A stretch of 64,000 nucleotides of DNA from Desulfopila aestuarii DSM 18488. GTDB taxonomy: Bacteria > Desulfobacterota > Desulfobulbia > Desulfobulbales > Desulfocapsaceae. Shown here piece by piece: positions 1 to 8,868 of this stretch. The stretch is taken from contig CAMBBS010000003.1 in assembly GCA_945863875.1 (NCBI GenBank), positions 105,695 through 169,694 of the forward strand, read 5' to 3'. The notes under the pieces are model-generated. The model made no database searches and had not been told where the DNA came from. It was given only the letters and a program-made list of their open reading frames with translations. The first letter of the stretch is position 1. Each line of letters starts with the position of its first letter. The translations under genes were made by a program, and so were the position numbers.

Positions 1-491
1 TGGATCTGTTTTTTGATTGTTTCATTTCTGGCAAACATCAGCAGCCCCGAGGTCTCCCGGTCAAGCCGGTGAATGATGAAAATTTTATTCTCCGGATTCT
101 CCGCCTTGACGTAATTGCTCAGCATGGCATACGCCGTCTTACGTTTTTCCTTGTCGGTGGCAATCGTCAGCAGGCCGGAGGGTTTATTGATTATAACCAG
201 TTCCTGATCCTCGTAGACGATATTCAGTCCCTTGGGCTTCTGCCGCGGAGGTGTTCGATCCCAGCGGACTTCCACACGCTGCCCAGGGCGCAGGGCATAA
301 TCAAACTGGCTGACCGGATTGCCGTCAACTAAAACCTGCCCATCTCGCAAAACAACCTTCAGGACATTCCGGCTTTTTTGCGGCAGGAAAGCGAGAAGGC
401 TGGCGAGAAGTGTGTCTTCTTTTTCGACTGTGAAGGAGTCGGTTTTTATTTTTTTCTTATTCAGACTATCGTGTCGTCGAGTGTTCTTCAT
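1..491 (-). CDS. RluA-family RNA pseudouridine synthase, partial (C-terminus off the left edge)
   Basis: The reading frame opens at an ATG at 491 on the minus strand and is still open at base 1, giving about 163 codons. It begins MKNTRRHDSLNKKK. An S4-like RNA-binding part follows (RDGQVLVDGNPVSQ), then the catalytic domain with VIINKPSGLLT and the signature HRLDRETSGLLMFA, whose Asp is the catalytic residue in RluA, RluC and RluD. These enzymes convert uridine to pseudouridine in 23S rRNA or tRNA. The RNA target cannot be decided because the C-terminus is missing. A small minus-strand ORF ends 20 bases upstream and may be co-transcribed. Confidence 0.9.
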   Translation of the reverse strand, partial: MKNTRRHDSLNKKKIKTDSFTVEKEDTLLASLLAFLPQKSRNVLKVVLRDGQVLVDGNPVSQFDYALRPGQRVEVRWDRTPPRQKPKGLNIVYEDQELVIINKPSGLLTIATDKEKRKTAYAMLSNYVKAENPENKIFIIHRLDRETSGLLMFARNETIKKQI

Positions 492-511
492 CTCTGTCAC
501 TTTATAAAAAT

Positions 512-745
512 TTATTCCTGTTGCATCAACGCTGCGAGCTTGTCCGAGAACATCCATTTCGGAGTCTTCGCTTCCCTGCGAGCATAATTTTGGTAAATAA
601 CGAAGAGTTTGGACAAAAGTGCATTCGCCAAACAAGTTCCTAAGCTCCTGGTGATTTGCTGCTCTGTCGGCAACCTACCTTTTTTTACGGCTGAAGTCGC
701 TAATATTCCATTTTTTGGTGACAACCTTTTATGTTTATGCGGCAT
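512..745 (-). CDS. hypothetical small basic protein upstream of the pseudouridine synthase
   Basis: This is a 77-residue ORF, rich in Lys and Arg (MPHKHKRLSPKNG at the start). Its C-terminal part, NYARREAKTPKWMFSDKLAA, looks protein-like. It ends 20 bases before the RluA-type gene on the same strand, so translational coupling is possible. A weak purine-rich site (AGGCGG) precedes the ATG. I do not recognise a family. The ORF lies divergently in the gap before the ABC-F gene and could be a chance frame. Confidence 0.4.
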   Translation of the reverse strand: MPHKHKRLSPKNGILATSAVKKGRLPTEQQITRSLGTCLANALLSKLFVIYQNYARREAKTPKWMFSDKLAALMQQE

Positions 746-881
746 ATCCGCCTACGGTTGCTTCCCATGCGTATCCAGCCTTCTTGTCCCCATGTGGCAC
801 ACGGGGACAAGAGGGAAAAATCTCCTTGCGCCGATTGCGCATCTCATGGTAATTTCCAAATTTTTTTCCTTCCCCCGGATT

Positions 882-2522
882 ATGATACATTTAACGAATA
901 TATATATGCAGCACGGCAGACAGGTTCTCTTTCAGAATGCCAGCCTGCAGATCCTTCCCGGTACCAAAACAGGCCTGGTCGGCCCCAATGGCACCGGCAA
1001 AACCACCATCTTTCGCCTGATTACCGGCGAGGAAGAAGCCGATAAAGGCGATATTTCCTGCTCGAAAAAAACCGTCATCGGGTATTTCTCCCAGGATGTC
1101 GGCGAAATGGCCGGGCGTTCCGTCATCGCCGAGGTAATGTCCGCAGCCGGAGACATTGTCCGGCTCGGTAAGGAAATATCGGCCATGGAAGCGGAAATGG
1201 GCGAGCCGATGGCCGATGAGGCCATGGCCAATCTCCTGGAACGCTATGGTGAATGCGTGGAAATCTTTGAACAGCGGGGCGGCTACGACCTTGAACCTCG
1301 AGCCCAGGCCATTCTCACCGGCCTCGGTATTTCACCCCATGACTTCAACAGCCCCGTAGAAATTTTCAGCGGCGGCTGGAAGATGCGCATTGCCCTGGCG
1401 AAGATTCTCACCATCAACCCGGATGTCCTGCTGCTCGACGAACCGACCAACCACCTGGACATCGAATCGATTCTCTGGCTGGAGGAATGGCTGCGCAATG
1501 AGTTTAAGGGCGCCCTGCTCATGACCTGTCACGACCGGGAATTCATGAACAAAATCGTCTCGCGAATTATCGAGGTGGCCAACGGCTGCACGACAACCTA
1601 CAGCGGCAATTTTGATTTCTACCTGCAGGAGCGTGAAGTGCGGCGGCAGCAGCTCGAAGCGAGTTATCGCCGCCAGCAGGAGATGCTCGCCAAAGAAGAG
1701 GAGTTCATCGCCCGGTTTGCCGCCCGCGCCTCCCATGCCTCCCAGGTTCAGTCCCGCATCAAAAAGATTGAAAAAATAGAACGTATCGTCCTGCCAGCCG
1801 AGCAAAGAACCATCAAATTTGACTTTCCGGCTCCGCCACGCAGCGGTGACGATGTCCTGCATCTCTACAACCTCGGAAAAACCTGGGCAGGCCATGACGG
1901 CCGTGCGATTCCCGTATTCAGCGGACTCACCGGCACCATCCGGCGGCTGGAAAAAATCGCCGTGGTCGGCGTCAACGGTGCCGGCAAATCCACCCTTCTC
2001 AAAAGCATCACCGGCAATACCGAGCCAACCGAGGGCGAAGTACTCCTTGGCGCCGGCGTCAGCCCCGGTTATTTCAGCCAGCATGCCATGGATCTTCTCA
2101 AGCCTGGGCAGACCGTCTTTGAAGCGGTGCAGGAAGTCCTGCCGCTGGAAAATATCGGCACGATCCGTAATCTCTGTGCCGCTTTTCTGTTCCAGGGGGA
2201 TGAGGTGGAGAAACGCATCGCCAATCTTTCCGGCGGCGAAAAAAGCCGGGTCATCCTTGCCACCCTGCTTGGTCAACCCCTGAATTTTCTCGTGCTCGAC
2301 GAGCCGACCAACCACCTCGACATCCAGTCCCGGGACGTACTGCTCGCTGCCCTGCAAAAATTTGCCGGAACCGTCATTCTCGTCAGCCATGACCGCCATT
2401 TCCTGCGCTCTCTGGTGAACCGGGTCTTTGCAATCGACCATGGCGCCATGCACGCCTACGAAGGCGACTATGACTATTATCTTCGTGAAACGGCGAGAAG
2501 ACAGACGGAGGCCCTCAGCTAA
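882..2522 (+). CDS. ABC-F family ATPase, YheS-like
   Basis: This cytosolic tandem ABC ATPase has no membrane domain. Family members bind the ribosome and act on stalled translation. Domain 1 has Walker A GPNGTGKTT, signature FSGGWKMR and Walker B LLLDEPTNHLD. A charged linker follows at about residues 245-300 (REVRRQQLEASYRRQQEM). Domain 2 has GVNGAGKST, LSGGEKSR and LVLDEPTNHLD. The FSGGW signature in domain 1 and the FQGDEVE stretch before the second signature resemble YheS. The frame is open from 609, but the first 91 residues show no family similarity, so I start at the ATG at 882 (MIHLTNIYMQHGRQ), giving 546 aa. The ribosome site there is weak. Confidence 0.88.
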   Translation: MIHLTNIYMQHGRQVLFQNASLQILPGTKTGLVGPNGTGKTTIFRLITGEEEADKGDISCSKKTVIGYFSQDVGEMAGRSVIAEVMSAAGDIVRLGKEISAMEAEMGEPMADEAMANLLERYGECVEIFEQRGGYDLEPRAQAILTGLGISPHDFNSPVEIFSGGWKMRIALAKILTINPDVLLLDEPTNHLDIESILWLEEWLRNEFKGALLMTCHDREFMNKIVSRIIEVANGCTTTYSGNFDFYLQEREVRRQQLEASYRRQQEMLAKEEEFIARFAARASHASQVQSRIKKIEKIERIVLPAEQRTIKFDFPAPPRSGDDVLHLYNLGKTWAGHDGRAIPVFSGLTGTIRRLEKIAVVGVNGAGKSTLLKSITGNTEPTEGEVLLGAGVSPGYFSQHAMDLLKPGQTVFEAVQEVLPLENIGTIRNLCAAFLFQGDEVEKRIANLSGGEKSRVILATLLGQPLNFLVLDEPTNHLDIQSRDVLLAALQKFAGTVILVSHDRHFLRSLVNRVFAIDHGAMHAYEGDYDYYLRETARRQTEALS

Positions 2523-2805
2523 AAAACGCCTTGCCAGGGCCGCGGTTGAGCGGCAGGGCGGAGGCAGAGATGTCTTCACTTGTGGTGAAAAAGCGCATTT
2601 TCCTCAAGAAGTGCATGCAGCGGTGGTTACCGGCATAGATGTTATTTTCTTGTATTCGCAGAACATCTATTGTATAGCATGGTTGCAAGTCCTCATGTAA
2701 ATTCGATCACGCATAGTGTTTTCTCGTCAGTCGTTTTGCAGTTTCCCCTGCATTGTAGTTGCCGATAAAGATTCTTGCCGATCATAGTCCCCAGGGAGCA
2801 GCAGC

Positions 2806-3069
2806 TTGAAACTCTTTATAGGCAATTTGCCTTATGATGTAACCGAACCCGAAGTTCTCCAGCTTTTCAGCGATTTTGGCGAAGTTGTCAATACGAACCT
2901 TGTCATAGATCATTTTTCCGGCCGGCCAAAGGGTTTTGCCTTTGTTGAGATGGCGACAAGGTCGGAGGGGCATCGGGCGATGGAAACGCTTAACAAACAA
3001 GATTACAAAAATCGTGCGCTGGTCTGTAACGAGGCGCAACCGCCGAAGAAAGGAAAAAAACGCAGATAA
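2806..3069 (+). CDS. RRM-domain RNA-binding protein
   Basis: This 87-residue protein is a single RNA recognition motif, with RNP2 LFIGNLPYDV at residues 3-12 and RNP1 KGFAFVEM at about 42-49. A basic tail (PPKKGKKRR) follows. Such one-domain RRM proteins occur in cyanobacteria and many proteobacteria, often with cold-related expression. Translation starts at a TTG at 2806, preceded by an AGGGAG site at 2793-2798. The cold-shock protein gene follows on the same strand 254 bases later, which fits a shared role in RNA handling in the cold; that link is inference. Confidence 0.9.
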   Translation: MKLFIGNLPYDVTEPEVLQLFSDFGEVVNTNLVIDHFSGRPKGFAFVEMATRSEGHRAMETLNKQDYKNRALVCNEAQPPKKGKKRR

Positions 3070-3323
3070 AGCCTGGCATCCTCTCTTTTACAGAACCGAA
3101 TCGTAAAAAAGAGAAAATAGTGCGTTGATAATTCATATACAAGTTGCGTGTTTTGGCAGAGCTGGATATGGTCATCCCGCAGCCAAAAAATTTCGCCTGT
3201 AGAGGAAGACCATACAGGCAATAAATTCAGCCTGCAACAAGGCTGATGCCTGAGTCAGCAAACAGCAATCAGGCAATCGAAAAAAGGGGCCATAATGGAC
3301 CCCATTACACAGGAGTAGTAGCA

Positions 3324-3524
3324 ATGGCAGAAGGAACAGTAAAGTGGTTTAATGATGCAAAAGGCTTTGGCTTTATCGAACAAGATGGAGGCCAGGATGT
3401 ATTTGTCCATCATTCCGCTATTAAGGCAGACGGATTCAAATCTCTCTCCGAAGGCGAGCGCGTCAGCTTTGAAGTTGTAGACGGTCAGAAAGGTCCAGCT
3501 GCACAAAATGTAGTGAAGATCTGA
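3324..3524 (+). CDS. cold-shock protein (CspA family)
   Basis: This is a 66-residue CSD protein. RNP1 is KGFGFI (about residues 13-18) and RNP2 is VFVHHSAI. It is a single-stranded RNA/DNA-binding chaperone. The frame is open from 3246, but family length and the AGGAG site at 3311-3315 fix the start at 3324. The start is preceded by a small hairpin (GGGG at 3287-3290 with CCCC at 3300-3303) and a gene-free leader of about 250 bases, as is common for regulated cold-shock mRNAs. A strong terminator follows directly. Confidence 0.95.
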   Translation: MAEGTVKWFNDAKGFGFIEQDGGQDVFVHHSAIKADGFKSLSEGERVSFEVVDGQKGPAAQNVVKI

Positions 3525-3531
3525 AAATAAA

Positions 3532-3575
3532 AGTATCAGCCGCAACAGTATTTGGTTGCGGCTGATACTTTCTCT
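3532..3575 (+). terminator. Rho-independent terminator after the cold-shock gene
   Basis: A perfect 15-bp inverted repeat, AGTATCAGCCGCAAC at 3532-3546 and its complement at 3555-3569, encloses an 8-base loop and is followed by TTCTCT. It begins 7 bases after the csp stop codon. Confidence 0.85.
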
Positions 3576-3673
3576 GCTCCGCAGTTCTTGTTAGTGCCTT
3601 GCAGGTTTTTTTCTTTTTTTTACAAGAAATAATCTGGCCCCAAGGTGACTATCCCCCACAAAGCACGAAGACT

Positions 3674-3711
3674 GAAAAGAGTTCCGGCTTCTTTCCCGTT
3701 TACCGGGGTCA
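3674..3711 (-). repeat. dispersed short repeat, copy A
   Basis: On the minus strand this reads TGACCCCGGTAAACGGGAAA followed by GAAGCCGGAACTCTTTTC. It matches copies at 6983-7018 and 13746-13784. The core can fold as CCCG-GTAAA-CGGG. It lies in the 372-base gap 3576-3947. A minus-strand open stretch at 3709-3825 (38 codons, ending at the TGA of this repeat and containing WPHNMIPLLWYACSRLLE) has no start I trust. Otherwise I see nothing in the gap but promoter-length sequence for the kinase that follows. Confidence 0.65.
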
Positions 3712-3947
3712 GTGGTTCACTGGTAAGTTTCTGTCATAAAAAACCGTCTCCAGCAGCCTGGAACAGGCATACCACAGCAGGGGTATCATGTTGTGCGGCC
3801 ACTCTTTTCCCCTTCTGAACTCGAGTTATAATCAGAAAATTATTTGATTAAGTTAGTCGGATGGCATAGGCTTTTTCAGGGATACAAAACATCGCCGGTA
3901 AATAATTCACCCTCCGTTGTAACTGCTTTTTTTTAGAGTAAAATTTC

Positions 3948-6878
3948 ATGCAAAACGACCAGCAGGCGGAAACATTCATTGCTTCACGAGATTTTTTGCA
4001 GATCATTTCCGAGGCATGCCAAAGCTATAAAAAACCCCCAACTCCTGAGGGATTCATTGCTTTTCTCCGGGATCATATTTTTTCTTCCCTCGGTAATGTC
4101 TCTGTTGAAATCTATTTTCTAGGTGAGTGCACAGAGACATATTTTCCGTATTCCTCTCAGCCAGCCGACGATAGGCAGAAAGCCACTCCCTGTGTACCGA
4201 CTCTGCTGCCAGCCAAAGAGCCGCTCTTTGCTGATCTCTTTACTCGACAACACACCAACGTACTTATCAACAATGATTCCAGGACCCCTTCCTTTTTGTC
4301 GACTACCGGCCATCAAACCCATGCAATTCTGCCAATAGTACCGGAAGAGAAGACAACGGCACTTCTGTATCTCGGTTGCCGAGAAAAACTATCCTTTCCC
4401 GATGACTACCTGCACGGCCTGCAAACAATAACCTCGCTGATCGGTTCATGGCTGAAAAACACTAATGTCCTTTTTCATCTCCAGAGTTCGTCGACATCTC
4501 TGGAATATTCAGAGCAGCTGCGTGCAGCTCTCTACGAGATCAGTGAGCAGGCCCACCTGGCCTCCAGGGCGGAAGACCTGTTTTCCTCATTACACAATAT
4601 TGTTGGTCGTTTTATCAATGCCCGAAATTTTTTCATCGCTCTCTGTGAGGAACGGCACGGGGAGCAGTTTATAAAATTTGTCTATTATTTTGATGAAGTC
4701 GACTCCCACCTGCAGGGCGTGGAAATCAAAATTGAACCGGATAAAAACCCGACTATGGCAGGTTTTATTATCCGGAGCGGCAAGCCTCTTCTCCTTGGGC
4801 CTGATAATTTTGATCAGTGTGTTCTGCAAAACAACATAGAATATCTTGGAACAAAGGCCTATTCATTGATTGGCGTTCCATTTTATCTCGAGCATCTCTC
4901 CGGCGTGGTCCTGGTGCAGAGCTACCGCGAGGTTGTCTACACCGACGTAGACAAGGATCTCCTTGTCTACGTCGCCCAGCACATCGGCGACGCCCTGGGG
5001 CGAAAAAAATCCATGGACGACATGCGCAACGTCAATGACGTGTTTTCTCTCTTTATGCGCTATTCACCGGTCTATGTCTTTATCAAAGAGGTCACCGAAT
5101 CGCACAACCGCGTGCTGCAGGCCAGTGAAAATTTCGCGGAAATGATCGGCATACCAGGCTCTCAAATGATCGGCAAGAGCATGACCGACCTGTTTTCTCC
5201 CGAATTTGCCGCGAAGATAATTGCTGACGACTGGCAGGTTGTCTCCAGCGGCGTGCCGCTGCATCTCGAAGAACATCTCGCAGGCCGGACCTATACCACC
5301 ATAAAATTCCCCATCTTCCAGGGAGGCAAAATTCTGCTGGCAGGCTACACCATTGATATTACTGAGCGGAAACAGATGGAAGACGCCCTGCGCGAAAGTG
5401 AACGTCGATACCGTATTATCTTCGAAAAATCCCCTCTGGGGGTGATCAGCTTCGACGCCGAAGGAACCGTGCTCGACGTCAATGATAAATTTATCGAGAT
5501 CATGGGCTCGACCAGAAAAAAGCTCTGCGGGTTCAACTCCGCTCACCAGAGTACCCCGCAGATGCGGGAAACGGTCAAAAAAGCCCTGGCCGGCGAAATG
5601 GCCTTTTATGAAGACGTCTACACCTCGATTACCGGAGGCAAGACAACTTTTCTGCGCGGCATATTCAGTCCCGTGTTCCCCGGTCAATCACCTACGGACG
5701 TCATTGCCACTATCGAAGATATTACCGAGCTGAAAGAGCACGAAAAAGAGCAGCACAAAATAGAGAAACTGGAATCACTGGGCGTTCTTGCCGGTGGCAT
5801 TGCCCACGATTTCAATAACATTCTCACCGGCATCATGGCCAACATCTCCTTTGCCCGGCTCTTCCTCGACCCCGATCATAAATCAGGTAAATTCCTGGCG
5901 GAAGCAGAAAAGGCATCAAAGCGCGCCGCCGAACTCGCCCAGCAGCTCTTGACCTTTGCCAGGGGCGGCGAACCAAACAAAAAAGTAGTTTCCATGCAAC
6001 AGCTCGTCGAGGAAGCCATCTCGTTAATGTTGCGAGGATCAAACGTCAGGGCGATCGTCGATATACCTGAGGCAGTCGATGCCGTAGAGGCCGACGAGGG
6101 CCAGATCAGCCAGGTGCTGAACAACATCATTATCAACGCCACCCAGGCAATGCCGGGAGGGGGGAATCTCTGCATAACCGCCCAAAACGTCCATCTCTGC
6201 GAAGCGAATCCCCATGGCCTGGCCATTGGCAACTATGTCCAAGTCACTCTCCAAGATGAAGGCTGCGGCATTTCCCAGGAAATCCAGGAGAAAATATTTG
6301 ATCCGTACTTTACAACCAAGATTGCCGGCACCGGTCTGGGCCTGGCCTCGGCGTACTCGATCGTTGTAAAACACCAGGGACACATTACCGTCGATTCTCT
6401 TGTCGGCAAAGGAACCACCTTTACCTTATATCTGCCGGCCATCGGCAGGTCTTACGGTGAGCATCTGATTACCACTGCGCAAAAGAAAAGACCCCACCAG
6501 GGAGGAGCGATACTGGTGATGGATGATGAGGAAATCATCCGAGATATTGCCACGACCATGCTCACCCACCTGGGGTACACAGTTACCACCTGCACCAGAG
6601 GCGAAGAAAGCATTGAACTTTACCAAGAAGCCCTGGCAGCAGCAACACCTTATCGGGCGGTTATAGTCGACTTGACCATTCCCGGCGGACTTGGTGGAAT
6701 GGAGGCCGCAGAGCAGATACTCGCCATTGCTCCCACCGCCTGCCTTATTGTCTCAAGCGGCTACTCAAATGACCCGATCATGGCCGATTACCGCAACTAC
6801 GGCTTCAGTGCGGCCATCGCCAAGCCATACACTATCGGTGACTTCGAAGAGGCGCTGAGATCGCTGCCACTGAACTGA
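3948..6878 (+). CDS. hybrid sensor histidine kinase (GAF-PAS-PAS-HisKA-HATPase-REC)
   Basis: The protein is 976 residues with no clear membrane span, so it is probably a cytosolic sensor. The order is: two GAF-like regions (about 30-170 and 200-350), PAS (about 360-475), PAS (about 485-605), HisKA with H-box GGIAHDFNNILTGI (about 625), HATPase with N-box NNIIINATQAMPGGG and G-boxes DEGCGIS and GTGLGLASAYSIV, and a C-terminal receiver (VMDDEEIIRD, phosphoacceptor in VIVDLTIPGG, conserved Lys in AIAKPY). The HDFNN type of H-box is common in soluble hybrid kinases of Desulfobacterota. No response-regulator partner is adjacent. Confidence 0.92.
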   Translation: MQNDQQAETFIASRDFLQIISEACQSYKKPPTPEGFIAFLRDHIFSSLGNVSVEIYFLGECTETYFPYSSQPADDRQKATPCVPTLLPAKEPLFADLFTRQHTNVLINNDSRTPSFLSTTGHQTHAILPIVPEEKTTALLYLGCREKLSFPDDYLHGLQTITSLIGSWLKNTNVLFHLQSSSTSLEYSEQLRAALYEISEQAHLASRAEDLFSSLHNIVGRFINARNFFIALCEERHGEQFIKFVYYFDEVDSHLQGVEIKIEPDKNPTMAGFIIRSGKPLLLGPDNFDQCVLQNNIEYLGTKAYSLIGVPFYLEHLSGVVLVQSYREVVYTDVDKDLLVYVAQHIGDALGRKKSMDDMRNVNDVFSLFMRYSPVYVFIKEVTESHNRVLQASENFAEMIGIPGSQMIGKSMTDLFSPEFAAKIIADDWQVVSSGVPLHLEEHLAGRTYTTIKFPIFQGGKILLAGYTIDITERKQMEDALRESERRYRIIFEKSPLGVISFDAEGTVLDVNDKFIEIMGSTRKKLCGFNSAHQSTPQMRETVKKALAGEMAFYEDVYTSITGGKTTFLRGIFSPVFPGQSPTDVIATIEDITELKEHEKEQHKIEKLESLGVLAGGIAHDFNNILTGIMANISFARLFLDPDHKSGKFLAEAEKASKRAAELAQQLLTFARGGEPNKKVVSMQQLVEEAISLMLRGSNVRAIVDIPEAVDAVEADEGQISQVLNNIIINATQAMPGGGNLCITAQNVHLCEANPHGLAIGNYVQVTLQDEGCGISQEIQEKIFDPYFTTKIAGTGLGLASAYSIVVKHQGHITVDSLVGKGTTFTLYLPAIGRSYGEHLITTAQKKRPHQGGAILVMDDEEIIRDIATTMLTHLGYTVTTCTRGEESIELYQEALAAATPYRAVIVDLTIPGGLGGMEAAEQILAIAPTACLIVSSGYSNDPIMADYRNYGFSAAIAKPYTIGDFEEALRSLPLN

Positions 6879-6937
6879 TTGCCGGGCATTTTTACCCAGG
6901 CGGCGACACCCTCCTCTGAGATTGCGGCTTTGAGAAA

Positions 6938-6985
6938 CAAAAGGGCTTTTCTCCAGGGGTCACCCGCCTGAAAAAAAGCCCTCTA
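6938..6985 (-). terminator. probable terminator of the small gene at 7016-7174
   Basis: AGGGCTTTT at 6942-6950 pairs with AAAAGCCCT at 6974-6982, with CCAGG/CCTG pairing inside. Read on the minus strand the hairpin is followed by TTTTG. It sits downstream of the minus-strand small gene and convergent to the kinase gene. Confidence 0.5.
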
Positions 6986-7018
6986 CGACTCCCTGTTATT
7001 TCCCGTTTGCCGGGGTCA
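6983..7018 (-). repeat. dispersed short repeat, copy B
   Basis: The minus strand reads TGACCCCGGCAAACGGGAAA, with TGA being the stop codon of the small gene at 7016-7174. It differs from copies A and C by one base in the core. Confidence 0.7.
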
Positions 7019-7174
7019 GTTCCAGATAACCTGATTGTCGAGGAAGTCCTGTCTTTCTTTCTCGCTCAGCCGACCGAGGTCTTCTCTCGGTCCCTTTGGT
7101 CGATTTAAGGCACAAACATACTTCTTTCCATCTTTTACTTTCACCAGTATATACGCTTCGTATGTGCCTCTCAT
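7016..7174 (-). CDS. small conserved-looking protein of 52 residues
   Basis: This reading frame is too short for ordinary ORF lists. It begins MRGTYEAYILVKVKDGKK and ends with DFLDNQVIWN. A strong ribosome site, AAAGGAG, lies 6 bases before the ATG on the minus strand, which is the main reason to believe it. The middle, YVCALNRPKGPRED, suggests a compact beta-rich fold, but I do not recognise the family. The stop codon forms the first three bases of a dispersed repeat, and a terminator hairpin follows. The larger plus-strand frame over the same DNA (7035-7544) has no coding signs. Confidence 0.65.
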   Translation of the reverse strand: MRGTYEAYILVKVKDGKKYVCALNRPKGPREDLGRLSEKERQDFLDNQVIWN

Positions 7175-7540
7175 AATCTGCTCCTTTAAGTTGTCTAAAA
7201 TTCTTTTTTACCAGTCGGATATCTTCTTAAAGATAAAAAATACCCAAAAGATAAAACCGTCATTCGGCACCAAAGATTATGCTGACACTGGAGTAATACG
7301 CCACCCCCTCCCCAGGCACCTGCTTCGGCTTTCGCTCCATCCCATTAGACATCTACACATACCCCCCCTGGCCAAAGTACTTCTCTCCGATGTTCTTCAT
7401 TTACTATATGTCAGTCTGATGCCAAGAACCAGCTTTAAGAATTTTATTGAGCAGATTTTTAGCACAAACCGACTCCAATCAGCATGCGACCGAACTTTTT
7501 TAAAAAACAATCGCAGGATGACGGCCGTCGGTAACCAAAG
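7175..7540. other. 366-base intergenic stretch with no recognisable gene
   Basis: It lies between the start of the 52-residue gene and the end of the AEC transporter gene, both on the minus strand. The right half is C-rich on the plus strand and looks like eroded sequence. I found no terminator or RNA gene here. Confidence 0.5.
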
Positions 7541-8455
7541 TTAAAGCAGAAGGATACAAGACAACGAAAAAAAAGAGAGCAAGGTGGAGAGAACAATAGC
7601 CGATGAGGCCAGCTGCGTGTCGCTGTTCATCTGGGAGGAAAGGACATAAATTGCCGTAGAAGCCGGCAAGGCTAAGAAGATCAGTCCCACCTTGAAGGGG
7701 ATGCCGTTCACATTAAAGATGTAAAAAAAGAACCAGCCGATGCCCGGCAGTACCAGAAGTTTTAAAGCTGCCGAAAGAAAGGACAGCCCGAGATTGCCCC
7801 TGACGCCGGCAAAGGTCAGGCCGCCGCCGATGGAAATAAGCGCCAGGGGCAGCGCCACCATGGAAATCAGGCTCAAGGAATTATTGACAAAAACCGGAAA
7901 CCAGCCGACGAGTCCGGAATAGGCAAGCCCGGCCAGGCAACCGAGTATCAGTGGATTGGCGACAAGAGCTCTACCGGCTATCGAGCATCGCTTGGAAAAA
8001 CCCATTTCCCGCCCGGAAAACCAGATCAACGTCGTTACGGCAAAGACATTAATCAGAGGAATTGCAAAACCGATGAGCAGGCCGAAATATTTCATCCCCT
8101 CAGTGCCAAGGCTATTGAGGATGACCGCCACCCCTATATAGGTATTAAAGCGATAACAACTCTGGGAAAATGACCCAGCCTGATAGGCGGTTATCCGAAA
8201 CAGTTTAATAACCAGGGTACTGAGAACAAACATGGCCAGCAGAGCGAACAGGGCGGCAAAACAGAAATTCCAGTCGATGCCATCGTCAAAAGAGGCGCCG
8301 CCGATTTTCCAGAACAGCATGACCGGAAAAAAGAAATAATAGATCAGTCGATCGGCGGTTCGCAGAAAAACTGCATCGGTAAGACCCTGCCGTTTCAGGG
8401 CCCAGCCCAAGAGCAGCAGCACGAAGATGGGAAATAATGAGTTGAGAACAATCAC
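7541..8455 (-). CDS. AEC-family (auxin efflux carrier-like) membrane transporter
   Basis: The 304-residue protein has about ten hydrophobic segments in two halves, beginning VLNSLFPIFVLLLLGWALKR, typical of the bacterial AEC/Mem_trans family (usual length about 300-320). Members export or import small organic acids such as malate. The substrate here is unknown. The start is a GTG at 8455 preceded by GGAG at correct spacing. It stands alone and is divergent from slyX. Confidence 0.88.
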   Translation of the reverse strand: MIVLNSLFPIFVLLLLGWALKRQGLTDAVFLRTADRLIYYFFFPVMLFWKIGGASFDDGIDWNFCFAALFALLAMFVLSTLVIKLFRITAYQAGSFSQSCYRFNTYIGVAVILNSLGTEGMKYFGLLIGFAIPLINVFAVTTLIWFSGREMGFSKRCSIAGRALVANPLILGCLAGLAYSGLVGWFPVFVNNSLSLISMVALPLALISIGGGLTFAGVRGNLGLSFLSAALKLLVLPGIGWFFFYIFNVNGIPFKVGLIFLALPASTAIYVLSSQMNSDTQLASSAIVLSTLLSFFSLSCILLL

Positions 8456-8517
8456 ACAAGGCTCCAGGTATATACAGAGGATTCAACCATCACCCCCCTT
8501 ACCTCTTTTGCGACAAA

Positions 8518-8546
8518 TTGACAATTGCTTCTTTTAAGCAATGATA
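8518..8546 (+). promoter_or_regulatory. possible sigma-70 promoter for slyX
   Basis: TTGACA at 8518-8523 and ATGATA at 8541-8546 are separated by 17 bases, 60 bases before the slyX start. The -35 box is perfect and the -10 box is weak. Confidence 0.4.
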
Positions 8547-8606
8547 CCCGCCGGGAAGAGATAAAAAATCTTGCGTTTTTTATCGACCACTTTACTATGG
8601 TTGACT

Positions 8607-8849
8607 ATGAGTGACAAAGAACCCCAAAATGACATGACCTGCCCGAACGTTCTTGTGGAGCGACTGCAAGTACTTGAGGAAAATTTTCTCTATCAGGAGA
8701 AAATGATCGATGCCTTAAACGAGGTGATAATTGAGCAGCAGACCCAGCTTAACGCGCTGCACGACGACATCAGCCGCCTCCAGATGATTCTCAGCGCAAT
8801 GCAGGACCATACAGACAATGGGGACGAGCCACCACCTCCTCACTACTAA
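8607..8849 (+). CDS. slyX: SlyX family protein
   Basis: The protein is 80 residues and almost entirely coiled coil from about residue 10 to 65 (VLVERLQVLEENFLYQEKMI), ending in the Pro/His-rich tail GDEPPPPHY that marks SlyX. Its function is unknown. The frame is open from 8571, but the second methionine at 8607 (MSDKEPQNDM) matches family length. The HicB-like gene follows with a gap of 19 bases, probably in one transcript. Confidence 0.88.
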   Translation: MSDKEPQNDMTCPNVLVERLQVLEENFLYQEKMIDALNEVIIEQQTQLNALHDDISRLQMILSAMQDHTDNGDEPPPPHY

Positions 8850-8868
8850 GATAAAAAGGAACAGACAG

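Noticed and set aside
1332..2579. 415-codon minus-strand open frame over the ABC-F gene
   Set aside because: The plus strand carries all ABC motifs, so this is an antisense shadow.
2637..2668. hairpin AGATGTT/AACATCT after the ABC-F gene as a terminator
   Set aside because: The stem is only 7 pairs with an 18-base loop and no T tract follows.
7035..7544. 169-codon plus-strand open frame
   Set aside because: It has no ribosome site or family signal and covers the better-supported 52-residue minus-strand gene and a non-coding gap.
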